Source: Enterocloster aldenensis
GTDB taxonomy: Bacteria > Bacillota > Clostridia > Lachnospirales > Lachnospiraceae
Length of the DNA stretch: 64,000 bases
Reading direction: 5' to 3'
Assembly: GCF_003434055.1 (NCBI RefSeq)
Contig: NZ_QVEX01000001.1
Location: forward strand, 807,824-871,823
Shown piece after piece: positions 35,897 to 46,727 of this stretch. The notes under the pieces were generated by a model that searched no databases, was not told the origin of the DNA, and saw only the letters and a program-made list of their open reading frames with translations. The first letter of the stretch is position 1, and each line of letters opens with the position of its first letter. Made by a program: the position numbers and the translations under genes.

Positions 35897-35918
35897 GGGC
35901 AGGTTTTTATTCCTGCCC
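35897..35918 (-). terminator. Terminator between LysR and alcohol dehydrogenase genes
   Basis: GGGCAGG (35897-35903) pairs with CCTGCCC (35912-35918). On the minus strand TTTTAC follows, so it mainly serves the alcohol dehydrogenase gene. Confidence 0.6.
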
Positions 35919-35980
35919 CTAACGCCTTAAAGCCTGTATGGACATTTGTTCCCCATCAGTACGCCATATCGGGAGGTCTT

Positions 35981-37153
35981 TTACATACTTTCTTTGAAAA
36001 TCCCCAGGATTTCCTCCTGGGTCAGCACTTTATAGCCGCCCTCCATGATGAGGGTACTCTCCACCAACCCCGCAAGCATCTCTTCTGTCACGCCAAGTTC
36101 CCTGATATTCATGACAACACCGATTTCTTCCATCCAGTGTTCCATTGCAAGTAAGCCTTCTTCCGCCACTTCCCTGGCTGTCTTTCCGTCCGGATCCACA
36201 TTCCATACATTTACCGCAAACCGTTTGAACTTTTCCAGCCCATAAGGCATGATATGGCGGTAATAGGCAAGAGAAACAGCAGACAGGGTCATACCATGGG
36301 TTGCGTCCGTGTGGGCGCCAACCGCCTGCCCCAGCATATGCACCATCCAGTCTGTTGACTTTCCCATTGCCACCAGGGTATTAAGCGCCCATGTTGCAGT
36401 CCACATGATGTTGCTTCTCGCCTCATAGTCCTCTGGATTTTTTATTGCAATCAGGGAACTGTGTATCAGGGACCGCATCAGTCCCTCCATCAGATAATCG
36501 GACGTATTGTCATCCTCCCCGGAAAAATACTGCTCGCATATGTGGTTCAGGATATCGTAAAAGCCCGCCGCCATCTGGTATCTGGGCAGGGAATAGGTAA
36601 ATACCGGATTTAAAATGGAGAATTTGGGGAATACCCTGTCTCCAAAAACATGCCCGATTTTCAGCCTGCTCCCATGGTTTGTAATCACCGCTCCCCCGTT
36701 CATCTCAGAGCCCGTGCCCGCCATGGTCAGGACGCAGCCTACGGGGATGATTTTTGTATCCGGGTCCACATCCTCAAAATCCAGATAATACTTCTTCCAG
36801 GGGTCTTCCTTACAGTGGGCCGAGACTGAAACAGCCTTGGCATAATCGCAGCAGGACCCCCCTCCCACTGCCAGGATCAAATCCACATTTCCTTCTTTTG
36901 CAATCCTGCAGCCTTGGTAAAGCTTTTCTACCGTAGGATTCGGCATAACGCCGCCATCCTCAACAATATTTTTTCCATTGGCCTTTAAGATGGCAGCCAC
37001 CTTGTGGTAAATCCCATTTTTCCTGATGGAGCCTCTCCCATATACCAGCTGTACATTTTTTCCATATTTTGGCAGTTCCTCATTGAGATACTTAAGCGAA
37101 TCCTCTCCAAAATATAATTTTGTCGGGTTTGAAAATACAAAATTTCCTAACAT
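35981..37153 (-). CDS. Iron-containing alcohol dehydrogenase (YqhD/BdhA type)
   Basis: A 390-residue group III alcohol dehydrogenase. NAD(P) binding: DLILAVGGGSCCDYAKAV and LTMAGTGSEMNGGAVI. Metal ligands lie in YDILNHICEQYF, WMVHMLGQAVGAHTDATHGMTLS, with the two late His of the family. It reduces aldehydes or butyraldehyde-like substrates with NAD(P)H in the cytoplasm. AGGAGG precedes ATG 37153. It belongs to the redox cluster with the flavodoxin, reductase remnant and LysR gene. Confidence 0.9.
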   Translation of the reverse strand: MLGNFVFSNPTKLYFGEDSLKYLNEELPKYGKNVQLVYGRGSIRKNGIYHKVAAILKANGKNIVEDGGVMPNPTVEKLYQGCRIAKEGNVDLILAVGGGSCCDYAKAVSVSAHCKEDPWKKYYLDFEDVDPDTKIIPVGCVLTMAGTGSEMNGGAVITNHGSRLKIGHVFGDRVFPKFSILNPVFTYSLPRYQMAAGFYDILNHICEQYFSGEDDNTSDYLMEGLMRSLIHSSLIAIKNPEDYEARSNIMWTATWALNTLVAMGKSTDWMVHMLGQAVGAHTDATHGMTLSAVSLAYYRHIMPYGLEKFKRFAVNVWNVDPDGKTAREVAEEGLLAMEHWMEEIGVVMNIRELGVTEEMLAGLVESTLIMEGGYKVLTQEEILGIFKESM

Positions 37154-37365
37154 ATTTTATTTCCTCCTTCTTATAAGCAGCTTTTGTCTGTTTTTAAACA
37201 CTTTATGGCTGCCCTGAACCCAACCGGGTCAATCTCCCAACTAAATTCCGTCATCATCAGATACGGATTGGCATGCCCTCTGCAAACCCCGGCCTCTCCT
37301 CCTGCAGACTGCTGGTCTGCGATGGTTTTTGCATTCTCCCCGGTCCGATCCGCTTCGTCCCCTGG

Positions 37366-37602
37366 CTACACACCTGAACAGGATGACGTTTCTGCGGTCT
37401 CAATAACGATTTCACCGGACAGGTCCGGGATCCATCCACTGCCGGATACAGCGGTTCCCAGGTCATATAATCCGCTGTAAGGACCATATGGCCCATCATA
37501 CATAACCACGTCGCCCCAGGGGGAAAAATAGGCCAGTCCACCCTTCCCTCCGCCCTCTGTCAACGGCGTATCGCCTGTGTCCAGCTTATCCGATATATTC
37601 AT
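37366..37602 (-). pseudogene. C-terminal remnant of a cyclophilin-like fold protein
   Basis: The frame reads LDTGDTPLTEGGGKGGLAYF, SPWGDVVMYDGPYGPYSGLYDLG and AVSGSGWIPDLSGEIVIE in order, the second half of small cyclophilin-like proteins that often neighbour flavodoxins and aldo/keto reductases. The N-terminal half is missing: upstream of ATG 37602 there is no matching sequence and no ribosome site. The rest of 37154-37786 holds nothing I can support. Confidence 0.65.
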
Positions 37603-37786
37603 TGTAATACATATTTGTTTTTATATCCAATGCTTATATCGGATACTATTCCATGCTTTTCTTCTATATCTTGCAGATTGCTCCCGCCTCCTGTATCATA
37701 ATTTCCCGCTTTTATTTTCACCAAGTTTACACTACTCCAGGTTAAAAATACTAAAATTTTTAATAAGTCCCAAGAAATAAAAAACA

Positions 37787-37827
37787 CCCCAAACCCGTAT
37801 GAATACTGGATTCATACGGGTTTGGGG
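37787..37827 (-). terminator. Strong terminator after rny
   Basis: A perfect 18-bp stem (37787-37804 with 37810-37827, loop of 5) is followed on the minus strand by GTTTTTTATTT. It ends the rny transcript. Confidence 0.85.
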
Positions 37828-37850
37828 CATTTATCTGCATTTCTGGATAA

Positions 37851-39404
37851 TTATTTGGCGTAATCCGTAACCCTGCTCTCGCGGATTACATTTACCTTAA
37901 TCTGTCCCGGATACTCAAGCTCGTCCTCAATGCGCTTCGAAACATCCCTTGCCAGCAATACCATATCGTCATCGCTGATCTGTTCCGGAACAACCATGAT
38001 ACGAACCTCACGGCCTGCCTGAATAGCAAAAGATTTATCTACTCCCTTAAAGGAATTCGTTATATCTTCTAATTGTTTTAATCTGTTTGTATATGTCTCC
38101 AACGTCTCACGTCTTGCACCAGGTCTTGCAGCAGATATGGTATCGGCTGCCTGGACAATACAGGAGATAAGGTTGGTGGGTTCAACATCGCCATGATGGG
38201 ACTCCACTGCGTTCAGCACGGTTGCAGATTCCTTATACTTCTTACACAGGTCTGCGCCAAGCTGTACATGGGTGCCTTCCATATCATGGTCAACGGATTT
38301 ACCAATGTCATGTAATAAACCGGCACGTTTTGCTAAACGTACATCCACACCAAGTTCTGACGCCAGAAGCCCTGACAGCTGGGACACTTCAATGGAATGC
38401 TTCAGCGCATTCTGTCCATAGCTTGTCCTGAACTTCATCTTACCAAGTAACTTAACCAGTTCCGGATGAATTCCATGGATACCAACCTCGAGACAGGCGG
38501 CCTCGCCCTCTTCCCTCATGTTGTTCTCCACTTCTTTCTGTGCCTTCTCTACCATTTCCTCAATTCTGGCCGGATGAATCCGTCCGTCCACAATCAAACG
38601 CTCCAATGCAATTCTTGCAACTTCTCTACGTATTGGATCAAATCCGGATAAAACTACTGCTTCCGGGGTATCGTCGATAATCAGTTCCACACCAGTCAGT
38701 GTCTCAAGGGTACGGATATTGCGGCCCTCGCGGCCAATGATGCGGCCTTTCATCTCGTCATTTGGAAGCTGTACAACGGAAACCGTTGTCTCGGCAACAT
38801 GATCTGCTGCACAGCGCTGGATGGCTGTAACAACCAAATCCCTTGCCTTCTTGTCAGCTTCTTCTCTTGCCTTGTTTTCAAGTTCCTTAATTAATTTAGC
38901 TGTGTCATGTTTTACATCTTCTTCAACAGATTTTAAAAGATATTCTTTTGCTTGTTCGGAGGTTAGACCGGATATCCGTTCCAGTTCCTGTATCCCCTGT
39001 TCATACTGGGCTTCCACTTCAGCTGTACGCTTACTGAGGACGTTCTCCCTTCTGACCAGGTCAGCCTCCTTCTTTTCCAGGGCATCTGCCTTTTTCTCAA
39101 CGTTCTCTTCTTTACTTAATACACGTTTTTCATAACGTTGAAGTTCTGCTCTTCTTTCCTTGGTTTCCTTCTCTAATTCATTCTTCGTCTTTAAAGATTC
39201 TTCCTTGGCTTCCAGGAGAGCTTCTCGCTTCTTTGTCTCAGCGGTTTTTAATGCCTCATCTATTATTTCCCTTGATTTTTCTTCTGCACTTCCTACCTTA
39301 CAGTCATACTGCTTACGCTCGTAGTTGCGTGCTGCAAACCAAGTAATAATAATAGCCACAATTATCACAGCGATAATTACTATAGGGACCATTATCTCTG
39401 ACAC
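37851..39404 (-). CDS. rny: Ribonuclease Y
   Basis: The 517-residue endoribonuclease of mRNA decay. An N-terminal membrane helix (about 5-25), a long charged coiled coil (about 30-210), a KH domain ([22 protein letters not shown]), and an HD domain with [14 protein letters not shown] complete the family order and usual length of about 520. It is membrane-anchored and cleaves single-stranded AU-rich RNA. The start is GTG 39404 after AAGGAGG. It follows recX and recA, an order common in Clostridia. Confidence 0.95.
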   Translation of the reverse strand: MSEIMVPIVIIAVIIVAIIITWFAARNYERKQYDCKVGSAEEKSREIIDEALKTAETKKREALLEAKEESLKTKNELEKETKERRAELQRYEKRVLSKEENVEKKADALEKKEADLVRRENVLSKRTAEVEAQYEQGIQELERISGLTSEQAKEYLLKSVEEDVKHDTAKLIKELENKAREEADKKARDLVVTAIQRCAADHVAETTVSVVQLPNDEMKGRIIGREGRNIRTLETLTGVELIIDDTPEAVVLSGFDPIRREVARIALERLIVDGRIHPARIEEMVEKAQKEVENNMREEGEAACLEVGIHGIHPELVKLLGKMKFRTSYGQNALKHSIEVSQLSGLLASELGVDVRLAKRAGLLHDIGKSVDHDMEGTHVQLGADLCKKYKESATVLNAVESHHGDVEPTNLISCIVQAADTISAARPGARRETLETYTNRLKQLEDITNSFKGVDKSFAIQAGREVRIMVVPEQISDDDMVLLARDVSKRIEDELEYPGQIKVNVIRESRVTDYAK

Positions 39405-39529
39405 AGGAGCACCTCCTTATTAAATTTTCATTGTACTAACTACAACGTATTAATTTTATACTTTTTTCAGAATTATGTCAAGTATCTTCCCCTTATTTTC
39501 GCTGCAATACAGTCAATATAGACAAAAGT

Positions 39530-40152
39530 TCATTCCTGCCATTCTTCCGTGTCCTCTGTGCCGATTTCCCGCATAACACGGTTGATTACATCGTAAGAAT
39601 ATCCTTTTCTTCCCAGAAATGCAGATAAACGGCCCTTTTCCTCATAGGAAATCCCAGTTTTTCCCTTCAATCGTTTGCGCAGAAGCTGCCTGGCATTTTC
39701 CACATCATCTACCTGGTTTTGGGAAAATGCCTCGCTTATCTCCTCCTGGGACACACCCTTTTGGGAGAGTTCATAGACCAGCTGCCTGCGGCTCTTCCTG
39801 TTTCCATAGGAGCGGACATAGCTTTCCGCATAGGCCCTGTCATTGATAAAACCATACTCCTTAAGGAAATTCATGGCATAATCCACTGCTTCCTCAGGAT
39901 ATCCGGCCTCCTTAAGCTTCTTCTTCATCCAGGCCTCTGTCTTGCCCGAGGACTTAAGCAGATATAGGGCGCGCTCCTTGGCCCGCCCTAACAGTACTTC
40001 AGTTAATATGCGCTGGTAAACATCTGCTTCCAGCTCTTTTCCCTCTTCAATCCCAAACCGCTCCACCTCACCCCTGTATAAAACAAAGGCAAAGCCTTCC
40101 TCAAGGAAGACTTTGCTTTTTCTCTTATCTACAGGGAGGATGGATGTGACCA

Positions 40153-40156
<4 letters not shown>
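39530..40156 (-). CDS. recX: Regulatory protein RecX
   Basis: A 208-residue all-helical RecX with three tandem three-helix repeats ([76 protein letters not shown]). RecX modulates RecA filaments. Its ATG overlaps the recA stop (ATGATG at 40153-40156), so the two are translationally coupled. Length and order are normal. Confidence 0.92.
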
Positions 40157-41319
<1,163 letters not shown>

Positions 41320-41334
41320 GTTATCCTCCGATTC

Positions 41335-41346
41335 GAACAAATGTTC
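41335..41346. promoter_or_regulatory. SOS (LexA) box of recA
   Basis: GAACAAATGTTC fits the Gram-positive LexA consensus GAAC-N4-GTTC and is a near-perfect palindrome. It lies between the promoter and the recA ribosome site. Confidence 0.85.
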
Positions 41347-41359
41347 CCTAACAGTTACA

Positions 41360-41388
41360 ATCATAGTATAATTAAGCTAAAATGTCAA
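41360..41388 (-). promoter_or_regulatory. recA promoter
   Basis: On the minus strand TTGACA (41383-41388), 17 nt, TATGAT (41360-41365). The expected start site falls next to the SOS box, so LexA would block initiation or early elongation. Confidence 0.8.
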
Positions 41389-41622
41389 CCACTATTTTTC
41401 CCGGTCCCCCCCTTTCCATCCCTTACTTTACTTGTGAATACCGGGCGAACTGCCCTTCACAGGTGCCTGTGCATGCACCCACTGACCGCGCATCCGGCGC
41501 AGACAAAGCCATCGCAGACAGAACGCCTGCGGAACAGGTTAAGGATAGCATAGAATGGCCTAAAATGCAAGGGGGAGCAGGCATTGGGGGGCCGGCGGCC
41601 GGAATGGATTCCCTTCCCCTGC

Positions 41623-42675
41623 TTAGCGGTTGCCGGACAGGACACGGTAGACCCCCGGGACAACAGACTGAAGGCATTTTCTTAAAAGGCTGCTTATAAT
41701 CACCATGAACAGGGGCATCAGCAGGAACATGGACAGGGCCGATGCAGGAACAGGTGGAAGGAGGATAGCACCTGCTTTATTGAAGAGCCTGACCCAGGCA
41801 AAGTGGATGGCATATAGGAAGAAGTTATGTTTCATCCAATCCCGGGCCATGGGAAGAGGGAGGCCTGACAGCAGGAACCAGACAGCGCACACGCCCCAGA
41901 TGCGCTTGAGCACGGCTGACAGGGGCCTGGCGTAAAGAGGCGCCATGGGCCGGCTTAAGAAAAGGACCAGGGCCAGCAGCAGGACGGCTGCCCCCCAGCA
42001 CAGGACGCGCCTCCCGCCCCTGGGGGGCAGGGACTCGGCAAACCTTCCCCAGCCGTCCCTGTGAAGGCTTATATAAGCAGCCCCGCAGGTGTAGAACAGT
42101 GCGTCCATATTAAGATGAGGGAAATCCCAGCCATGCCACAGCGCAAAGGCAATCACCCCAAGGGCCGCTGCCCCGGTCAGGGTGCGCTTCATGACAGGAT
42201 AAACCACAGGAGCCAGGGCAATGAGGAGGATTAACTGATATAAATACCAGAATACGGGATTGTAGGCATAATTCACAAGGGCGTCCACGGACTGCATGAT
42301 GGTGACAGGCACCGGAGGCTTTCCTATAAGACCGGATATGGCGGGAATCCGGGTCGCGGTTACATATCCCGCATAATACAGGAAGTTCCAGATCAGATAG
42401 GGCACCAGGATACTCCTTATACGCGACTTCCATTTGGGGAGTAACCTGGACCAGTTAAACCTGCGGTAAAACAGGTAGGAGGACACCATGAAGAAACCCG
42501 GAACCGATATCTGCCCCAGCCCTTCTCCCAGAATCCACTCCAGCCTCTTAACCCCGGCCGCTGCCTGCGTGGCTCCCAGGTATAGCTCCGCATTAAAAGA
42601 ATGTACCCATACAACCAGAAGGCTGAACAGGAATGTAATCCAGTAAACCTGGTTATGAAACTGCTTTTCTTCCAT
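41623..42675 (-). CDS. Acyltransferase-3 family membrane protein
   Basis: A 350-residue integral membrane protein with about ten helices. The N-terminal helix contains LFSLLVVWVHSFN, with the family His in the first membrane segment. RRFNWSRLLPKWKSRIRSILVPYLIWNFLYY is the conserved cytoplasmic loop. Such enzymes O-acylate surface polysaccharides or lipids; the acceptor is unknown. GAGAGG precedes ATG 42675. It is between prs and recA with no obvious functional link. Confidence 0.8.
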   Translation of the reverse strand: MEEKQFHNQVYWITFLFSLLVVWVHSFNAELYLGATQAAAGVKRLEWILGEGLGQISVPGFFMVSSYLFYRRFNWSRLLPKWKSRIRSILVPYLIWNFLYYAGYVTATRIPAISGLIGKPPVPVTIMQSVDALVNYAYNPVFWYLYQLILLIALAPVVYPVMKRTLTGAAALGVIAFALWHGWDFPHLNMDALFYTCGAAYISLHRDGWGRFAESLPPRGGRRVLCWGAAVLLLALVLFLSRPMAPLYARPLSAVLKRIWGVCAVWFLLSGLPLPMARDWMKHNFFLYAIHFAWVRLFNKAGAILLPPVPASALSMFLLMPLFMVIISSLLRKCLQSVVPGVYRVLSGNR

Positions 42676-42817
42676 ATGATATATCCTCTCCCGCAGCAGA
42701 ACCAAACACAACATGCACAGAAATCAAAAGGCCGCTTCCCGGAACGCTACTGTCCTCATTCAGGGAAACGGTCTTTCTTATACGGACACGGATTGCATGG
42801 CGCTCCATACCGCGCCC

Positions 42818-42905
42818 GGGGCGTGTCCTGACATCCGCCCCCGTATGCTTAGGGCGCGTCTGATAATTCATTCCCGCCATCCGCACACCCCTGGGCGTGT
42901 CTGAA
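42818..42905. repeat. Diverged, GC-shifted copy of the palindromic repeat
   Basis: From about 42852 the sequence GGGCGCGTCTGATAATTC, then ATTCCCGCCATCCGCACACC, follows the reverse complement of the right arm of the 17447 copy with mostly C-for-T changes. Similar GGGCGTGTC ends occur at about 42819 and 42893, suggesting nested or repeated ends. It lies in the 250-bp gap between prs and the acyltransferase gene. Confidence 0.55.
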
Positions 42906-42926
42906 TGTCCGGGCAAGCCCCTGCCA

Positions 42927-44096
42927 TCAGCTGCGGTACTGTGCCAGCAGTTTATTAATCCGCTTGGTAGGTGTCAGCAATTCGCTTAAAGATGCATCGT
43001 GATTTAAATTGTCAATGATAAGGGCAATGTACTTGCTCATGTCAACATCAATATAGTAAGGCCTCTCAAGCAGGGACGGCGTCTGGTAAACCAGGTTGGT
43101 TGTCAGGATCCTGTCGATAATGCCCTTTTCATAATACTCGTCAAACTTGTTAAGGCCGCCCGTGAACAGGCCGAAGGTGGAGCATACAAATACCTTTCTG
43201 GCTTTCCTGCGCTTTAACTCCTTAGCCACATCCAGCACGCTCTCGCCTGAGGATATCATATCGTCAATGATCAGCACATCCTTGCCTTCCACGCTGGCTC
43301 CCAGGAACTCATGGGCCACAATGGGATTGCGTCCATTGACAATCTGGGTGTAGTCGCGGCGCTTGTAGAACATGCCCATGTCAAGTCCCAGCATGTTGGC
43401 AAAATACACGGCGCGGCCTGTGCCGCCCTCATCCGGGCTGATGACCATCATATGGCTGCTGTCAATCTGAAGGTCTGTCTCGTTCTTCAGCAGATACTTA
43501 AGGAACTGGTAAATGGGCTGGACCGTCTCAAATCCCCTTAAGGGTATGGCGTTCTGTACCCTTGGGTCATGGGCATCAAATGTGATGATGTTCTCCACGC
43601 CCATGTTCACCAGCTCCTTAAGGGCCAGTGCACAGTCCAGGGACTCCCTGCCCGAGCGCTTATGCTGTCTGCTCTCATATAGGAAAGGCATGATTACGTT
43701 AATCCTGTGGGCCTTGCCGGCGGCTGCCGCAATCACACGCTTTAAATCCTGGAAATGGTCGTCCGGCGACATATGGTTGGTCATGCCGAACAGGGAATAG
43801 GTAAGGCTGTAATTGCAGACGTCAACCATGATATACAGGTCATCGCCCCTTACGGACTCAAGTATCAGCCCCTTTCCCTCGCCGGAGCCAAATCTTGGTG
43901 TAATGGCATTTAAAATATAAGAATCCCTCTGATATCCGGAAAATGCAATGGTGGATTTGTGCTCGCTCTCACGCTCACGCCTCCAGTCTACCAGATAGGC
44001 ATTTACCTTGTCGCCTAATTCCGTGCAGCTTTTAAGGGGTATAAGACCCAGGGGGCCAACTGGAATTGTCTCAATGATTTTTTCCTCATATAACAT
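42927..44096 (-). CDS. prs: Ribose-phosphate pyrophosphokinase
   Basis: A 389-residue PRPP synthase, making PRPP from ribose-5-phosphate and ATP. The PRPP loop is VLIIDDMISSGESVLDVA, the ATP/regulatory loop is around YESRQHKRSGRESLDCA, and FDAHDPRVQN holds metal-binding His/Asp. It is longer than classical Prs (about 315), matching the Clostridia long form with an extended N-terminus. GGAGG precedes ATG 44096 (the frame to 44147 is not needed). It lies downstream of the dnaD/dnaI pair. Confidence 0.88.
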   Translation of the reverse strand: MLYEEKIIETIPVGPLGLIPLKSCTELGDKVNAYLVDWRRERESEHKSTIAFSGYQRDSYILNAITPRFGSGEGKGLILESVRGDDLYIMVDVCNYSLTYSLFGMTNHMSPDDHFQDLKRVIAAAAGKAHRINVIMPFLYESRQHKRSGRESLDCALALKELVNMGVENIITFDAHDPRVQNAIPLRGFETVQPIYQFLKYLLKNETDLQIDSSHMMVISPDEGGTGRAVYFANMLGLDMGMFYKRRDYTQIVNGRNPIVAHEFLGASVEGKDVLIIDDMISSGESVLDVAKELKRRKARKVFVCSTFGLFTGGLNKFDEYYEKGIIDRILTTNLVYQTPSLLERPYYIDVDMSKYIALIIDNLNHDASLSELLTPTKRINKLLAQYRS

Positions 44097-44216
44097 GGTT
44101 TTTATCCTCCTGTTTTTGGCTGGCGGCCTCTTTGCCATAACCAGCATATACTTTTATACCATCATTCTCCATGATTCGTCAAGGGCATATCCTTCAGGAA
44201 CCGCCATGTTCCACAT

Positions 44217-45197
44217 TTATTTTTTTAACAGTCTGATATCTCCCCCATATAATGGAATCATCCTGTATCCGCTCATGATCCTGGACGTGACGCGGTCCGT
44301 ATAGGAATCCCGCAGCCGGGCCGGTGAAAGATTGGTGGAGATAATGGTGGAACGCTTCATGTTCATCCTCTCGTTAATGCAGTAGAACAGCTGGGAGGAG
44401 GTAAAACTGTTATTTAGTTCAGTGCCCAGGTCGTCAATGATCAGCAGGTCGCAGTCCAGGATGAACCGGTACATATCCCGCATCTCCTCTGCGTTCTCAT
44501 AATCAAACTTATTCCTGGAAAATATCTCGAACAGGTCGCTGGCCGTGAGATAGATGACCGAGTGGTAGGTATTCATCAGTTCCTTGGCAATACAGTTGGT
44601 TAAAAATGTCTTTCCAACCCCGGTGCTGCCTGTAAACAGCAGGTTCTCATGGTTTTTATCAAACTGCTTCACGAATTCCCTGCACTCCCTGACCACACGC
44701 CGCATATAATCCGCATTGGTCATGCCAATCTGGGGCAGTATCTCCTTATTGTCATAGTATTGGAAGGAAAGGGCTGAAAAATTCTCCTGCTCCAGTATAT
44801 CCTCCAGATTGGACTGGTCATGGAGCAGCTTCATCTGCGCCTTCAGGAAACAGTGGCACTTCCTGCCCTCAATCAGGCCCGTATCCTGGCAGTCCGGGCA
44901 CTTATACCAAAGTTCCAGGTAATTGTCCGGATATCCTGCCGCCCGGATGATAAGGGCCTTCTGCTCCCTCAGGTCCTGAAGGTCCTCCTTCAGCTTGTCA
45001 AGGGCGCCCGGATTCCCCTCCAGAAGCTTTCTGGCGCAGGCAACGGAACGGCCGGCAATCTCGGCTTCCAGTTCCTTTACCACCGGAAGCTTCCTGTATA
45101 TCTCCTGGCGCCGTTCCTCCAGCTGGTGGTGGTCCTCAATCTGCTGTCTTCCATACGCCCTCATGATTGCGTCATACTGGGAATTGCTTAATGCCAT
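44217..45197 (-). CDS. DnaC/DnaI-like helicase loader ATPase
   Basis: A 326-residue AAA+ protein. The N-terminal part (about 1-110) is helical with a small Cys zinc-binding-like group CPDCQDTGLIEGRKCHC. The ATPase has Walker A LLFTGSTGVGKTFLTNCIA, Walker B LLIIDDLGTE and sensor STNLSPARL. This is the DnaI/DnaC arrangement that loads the replicative helicase. AAGGAGGG precedes ATG 45197. It follows the DnaD-domain gene by 19 nt, forming a primosome operon. Confidence 0.88.
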   Translation of the reverse strand: MALSNSQYDAIMRAYGRQQIEDHHQLEERRQEIYRKLPVVKELEAEIAGRSVACARKLLEGNPGALDKLKEDLQDLREQKALIIRAAGYPDNYLELWYKCPDCQDTGLIEGRKCHCFLKAQMKLLHDQSNLEDILEQENFSALSFQYYDNKEILPQIGMTNADYMRRVVRECREFVKQFDKNHENLLFTGSTGVGKTFLTNCIAKELMNTYHSVIYLTASDLFEIFSRNKFDYENAEEMRDMYRFILDCDLLIIDDLGTELNNSFTSSQLFYCINERMNMKRSTIISTNLSPARLRDSYTDRVTSRIMSGYRMIPLYGGDIRLLKK

Positions 45198-45216
45198 TAT
45201 CTGCCCTCCTTATACA

Positions 45217-46599
45217 TCAGGGCTGCTGCCCCACCCATTCCTTAACCTGCTTTAACATCAGGGCGTCATAGTCCGTGTCCCTCTGTTCAAAATTATGGAA
45301 CTGGTTAGGCGCCCCTTTCCTGGTACGGTTTCCCTGGCCGGACACGGCTGTGTCATACGTTTGAAGGCGCTTGTCCCTGGACCTGGCCGTATCCTCCTTG
45401 GCCGCCATCCGCCTGGTGTCCAGTTCCATGATATCCCCAAGGCCCCTGACCCCGGCTTCCTTCCAGTCCGTAAGTATCTTGTCCGCATACTGGAAGCTGG
45501 GGTTGTGGATGGCCGTGATGGTCCTGTTGCAGGCCTCCAACACCACATCCCGGCTAAAACCGTAGTCCTTAAACCATTTATCCATCAGCTTCTGTTCCGG
45601 CGCGGCCGGTTTCCTGCTGTTTATGCCAAATGCCTTCATCACCGCAAACGAATCCCTGTTGTAGGAAGCCGAATAATCCTTTGCCTCCTGGGCCGTACGG
45701 ATTCCCTTCTCATGCCAGCTCCTGGCCACCGCCTCAATATAGCGCATGGACGTGTGGCCGTTCTGGACACAGTATTCCACCAGGTATTCCAGCACTTCCT
45801 CATTCATCCCCAAATCCTCATACAGATAAGCGAAAACCTGACAGTCCCTGGGGGTAAATACCTTGTTCAGGTACTTCTGGGCAATATAGAGGAGCTGTGA
45901 AAAGCCTTCATCCTGGGAAAGGCGGTTCACCTGTTCCGCAGAGTATACAGGCTTGTCCCTGTCCTCCCGGGACGTCTGGCCCTGTTCCCTCCGTCCCTGT
46001 CCCACCGTTCCCTGTGCATGGGCATCCTGGATTCCTGTGCCCTGCCCATGGGTTCCCCGGACTTCCGGGCCCTGTGCATAGGCTGCCTGGATTTCCGCGC
46101 CCTGTGCATGGATTTCCCGGACTTCCGGGCCCTGTGCATAGGCTGCCTGGATTCCCGCGCCCTGCCCATGGATTTCCCTGGACATGGCGCCATTGGTTCC
46201 ATATCCCCCAAATCCCTGGTCATGGGCAGGCGGTTCGTGAACCTCCAGGGACCTGGATGCCTGGGTCCTGGCCGGCTGTGGTCCGGCAGACGCATCCCTG
46301 GGCTGGGCCGGACCGCTGTCCTGCCGTCCCATGGCTGCGCAGGACGCAGGCGCTTCTTTCCTGGTTCCGGCAAGTATTCCCAGCTTCTCCCAGTAAGCCA
46401 GGGCCCTGCGCACATCGGACTCCGTATGGTCCAGGGCATCTGCGATTCTTTCTATGGTGATATCCTCACCCTGATGGCGCAGCACGAACAGGTACACCTT
46501 AACATATTCCCCATTGGCCACGGCCATGTATTGATCAATGAATTCATGAGCCACCGCAGTGGACGGCACGCTCCATCTGTCCTTAAAATTCACACCCAT
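45217..46599 (-). CDS. dnaD: DnaD-domain primosome protein with repeat linker
   Basis: A 460-residue protein with an N-terminal winged-helix region (about 1-75, VAHEFIDQYMAVANGEYVKVYLFVLRHQG) and DnaD-like domains at about 245-400 (QLLYIAQKYLNKVFTPRDCQVFAYLYED, SYNRDSFAVMKAFGI, WFKDYGFSRDVVLEACNRT). Between them lies a Gly/Gln/Ala-rich linker (about 85-230) with 10- and 20-residue repeats containing AQG. DnaD links DnaA/PriA to helicase loading. ATG 46599 with AAGGAG was chosen. DnaA boxes lie upstream. Confidence 0.85.
   Translation of the reverse strand: MGVNFKDRWSVPSTAVAHEFIDQYMAVANGEYVKVYLFVLRHQGEDITIERIADALDHTESDVRRALAYWEKLGILAGTRKEAPASCAAMGRQDSGPAQPRDASAGPQPARTQASRSLEVHEPPAHDQGFGGYGTNGAMSREIHGQGAGIQAAYAQGPEVREIHAQGAEIQAAYAQGPEVRGTHGQGTGIQDAHAQGTVGQGRREQGQTSREDRDKPVYSAEQVNRLSQDEGFSQLLYIAQKYLNKVFTPRDCQVFAYLYEDLGMNEEVLEYLVEYCVQNGHTSMRYIEAVARSWHEKGIRTAQEAKDYSASYNRDSFAVMKAFGINSRKPAAPEQKLMDKWFKDYGFSRDVVLEACNRTITAIHNPSFQYADKILTDWKEAGVRGLGDIMELDTRRMAAKEDTARSRDKRLQTYDTAVSGQGNRTRKGAPNQFHNFEQRDTDYDALMLKQVKEWVGQQP
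46021..46180. repeat. 60-bp tandem repeat in the dnaD linker
   Basis: The sequence repeats with a period of exactly 60 bp (about 2.7 copies, sub-period 30). It encodes repeats of the form AQGPEVREIH and AQGAEIQAAY in the DnaD linker. Copy number is likely to vary between strains. Confidence 0.8.
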
Positions 46600-46727
46600 C
46601 TCACCACTCCTTACATCAATCGGCCGGCAGACATGACTTCTCCGGCCGGGCGGCACATGTGTTACATTCCATATCATAACACATCCACATACAAAAGAAA
46701 ATAGGCGCATTTTTACACAATACGACT

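Noticed and set aside
37184..37480. A 98-codon plus-strand frame upstream of the alcohol dehydrogenase
   Set aside because: Antisense to the cyclophilin-like remnant in part, no ribosome site and no coding pattern.
41560..41640. Terminator hairpin between the acyltransferase and recA genes
   Set aside because: GC-rich complementary patches exist, but no clean stem with a T-tract could be traced.
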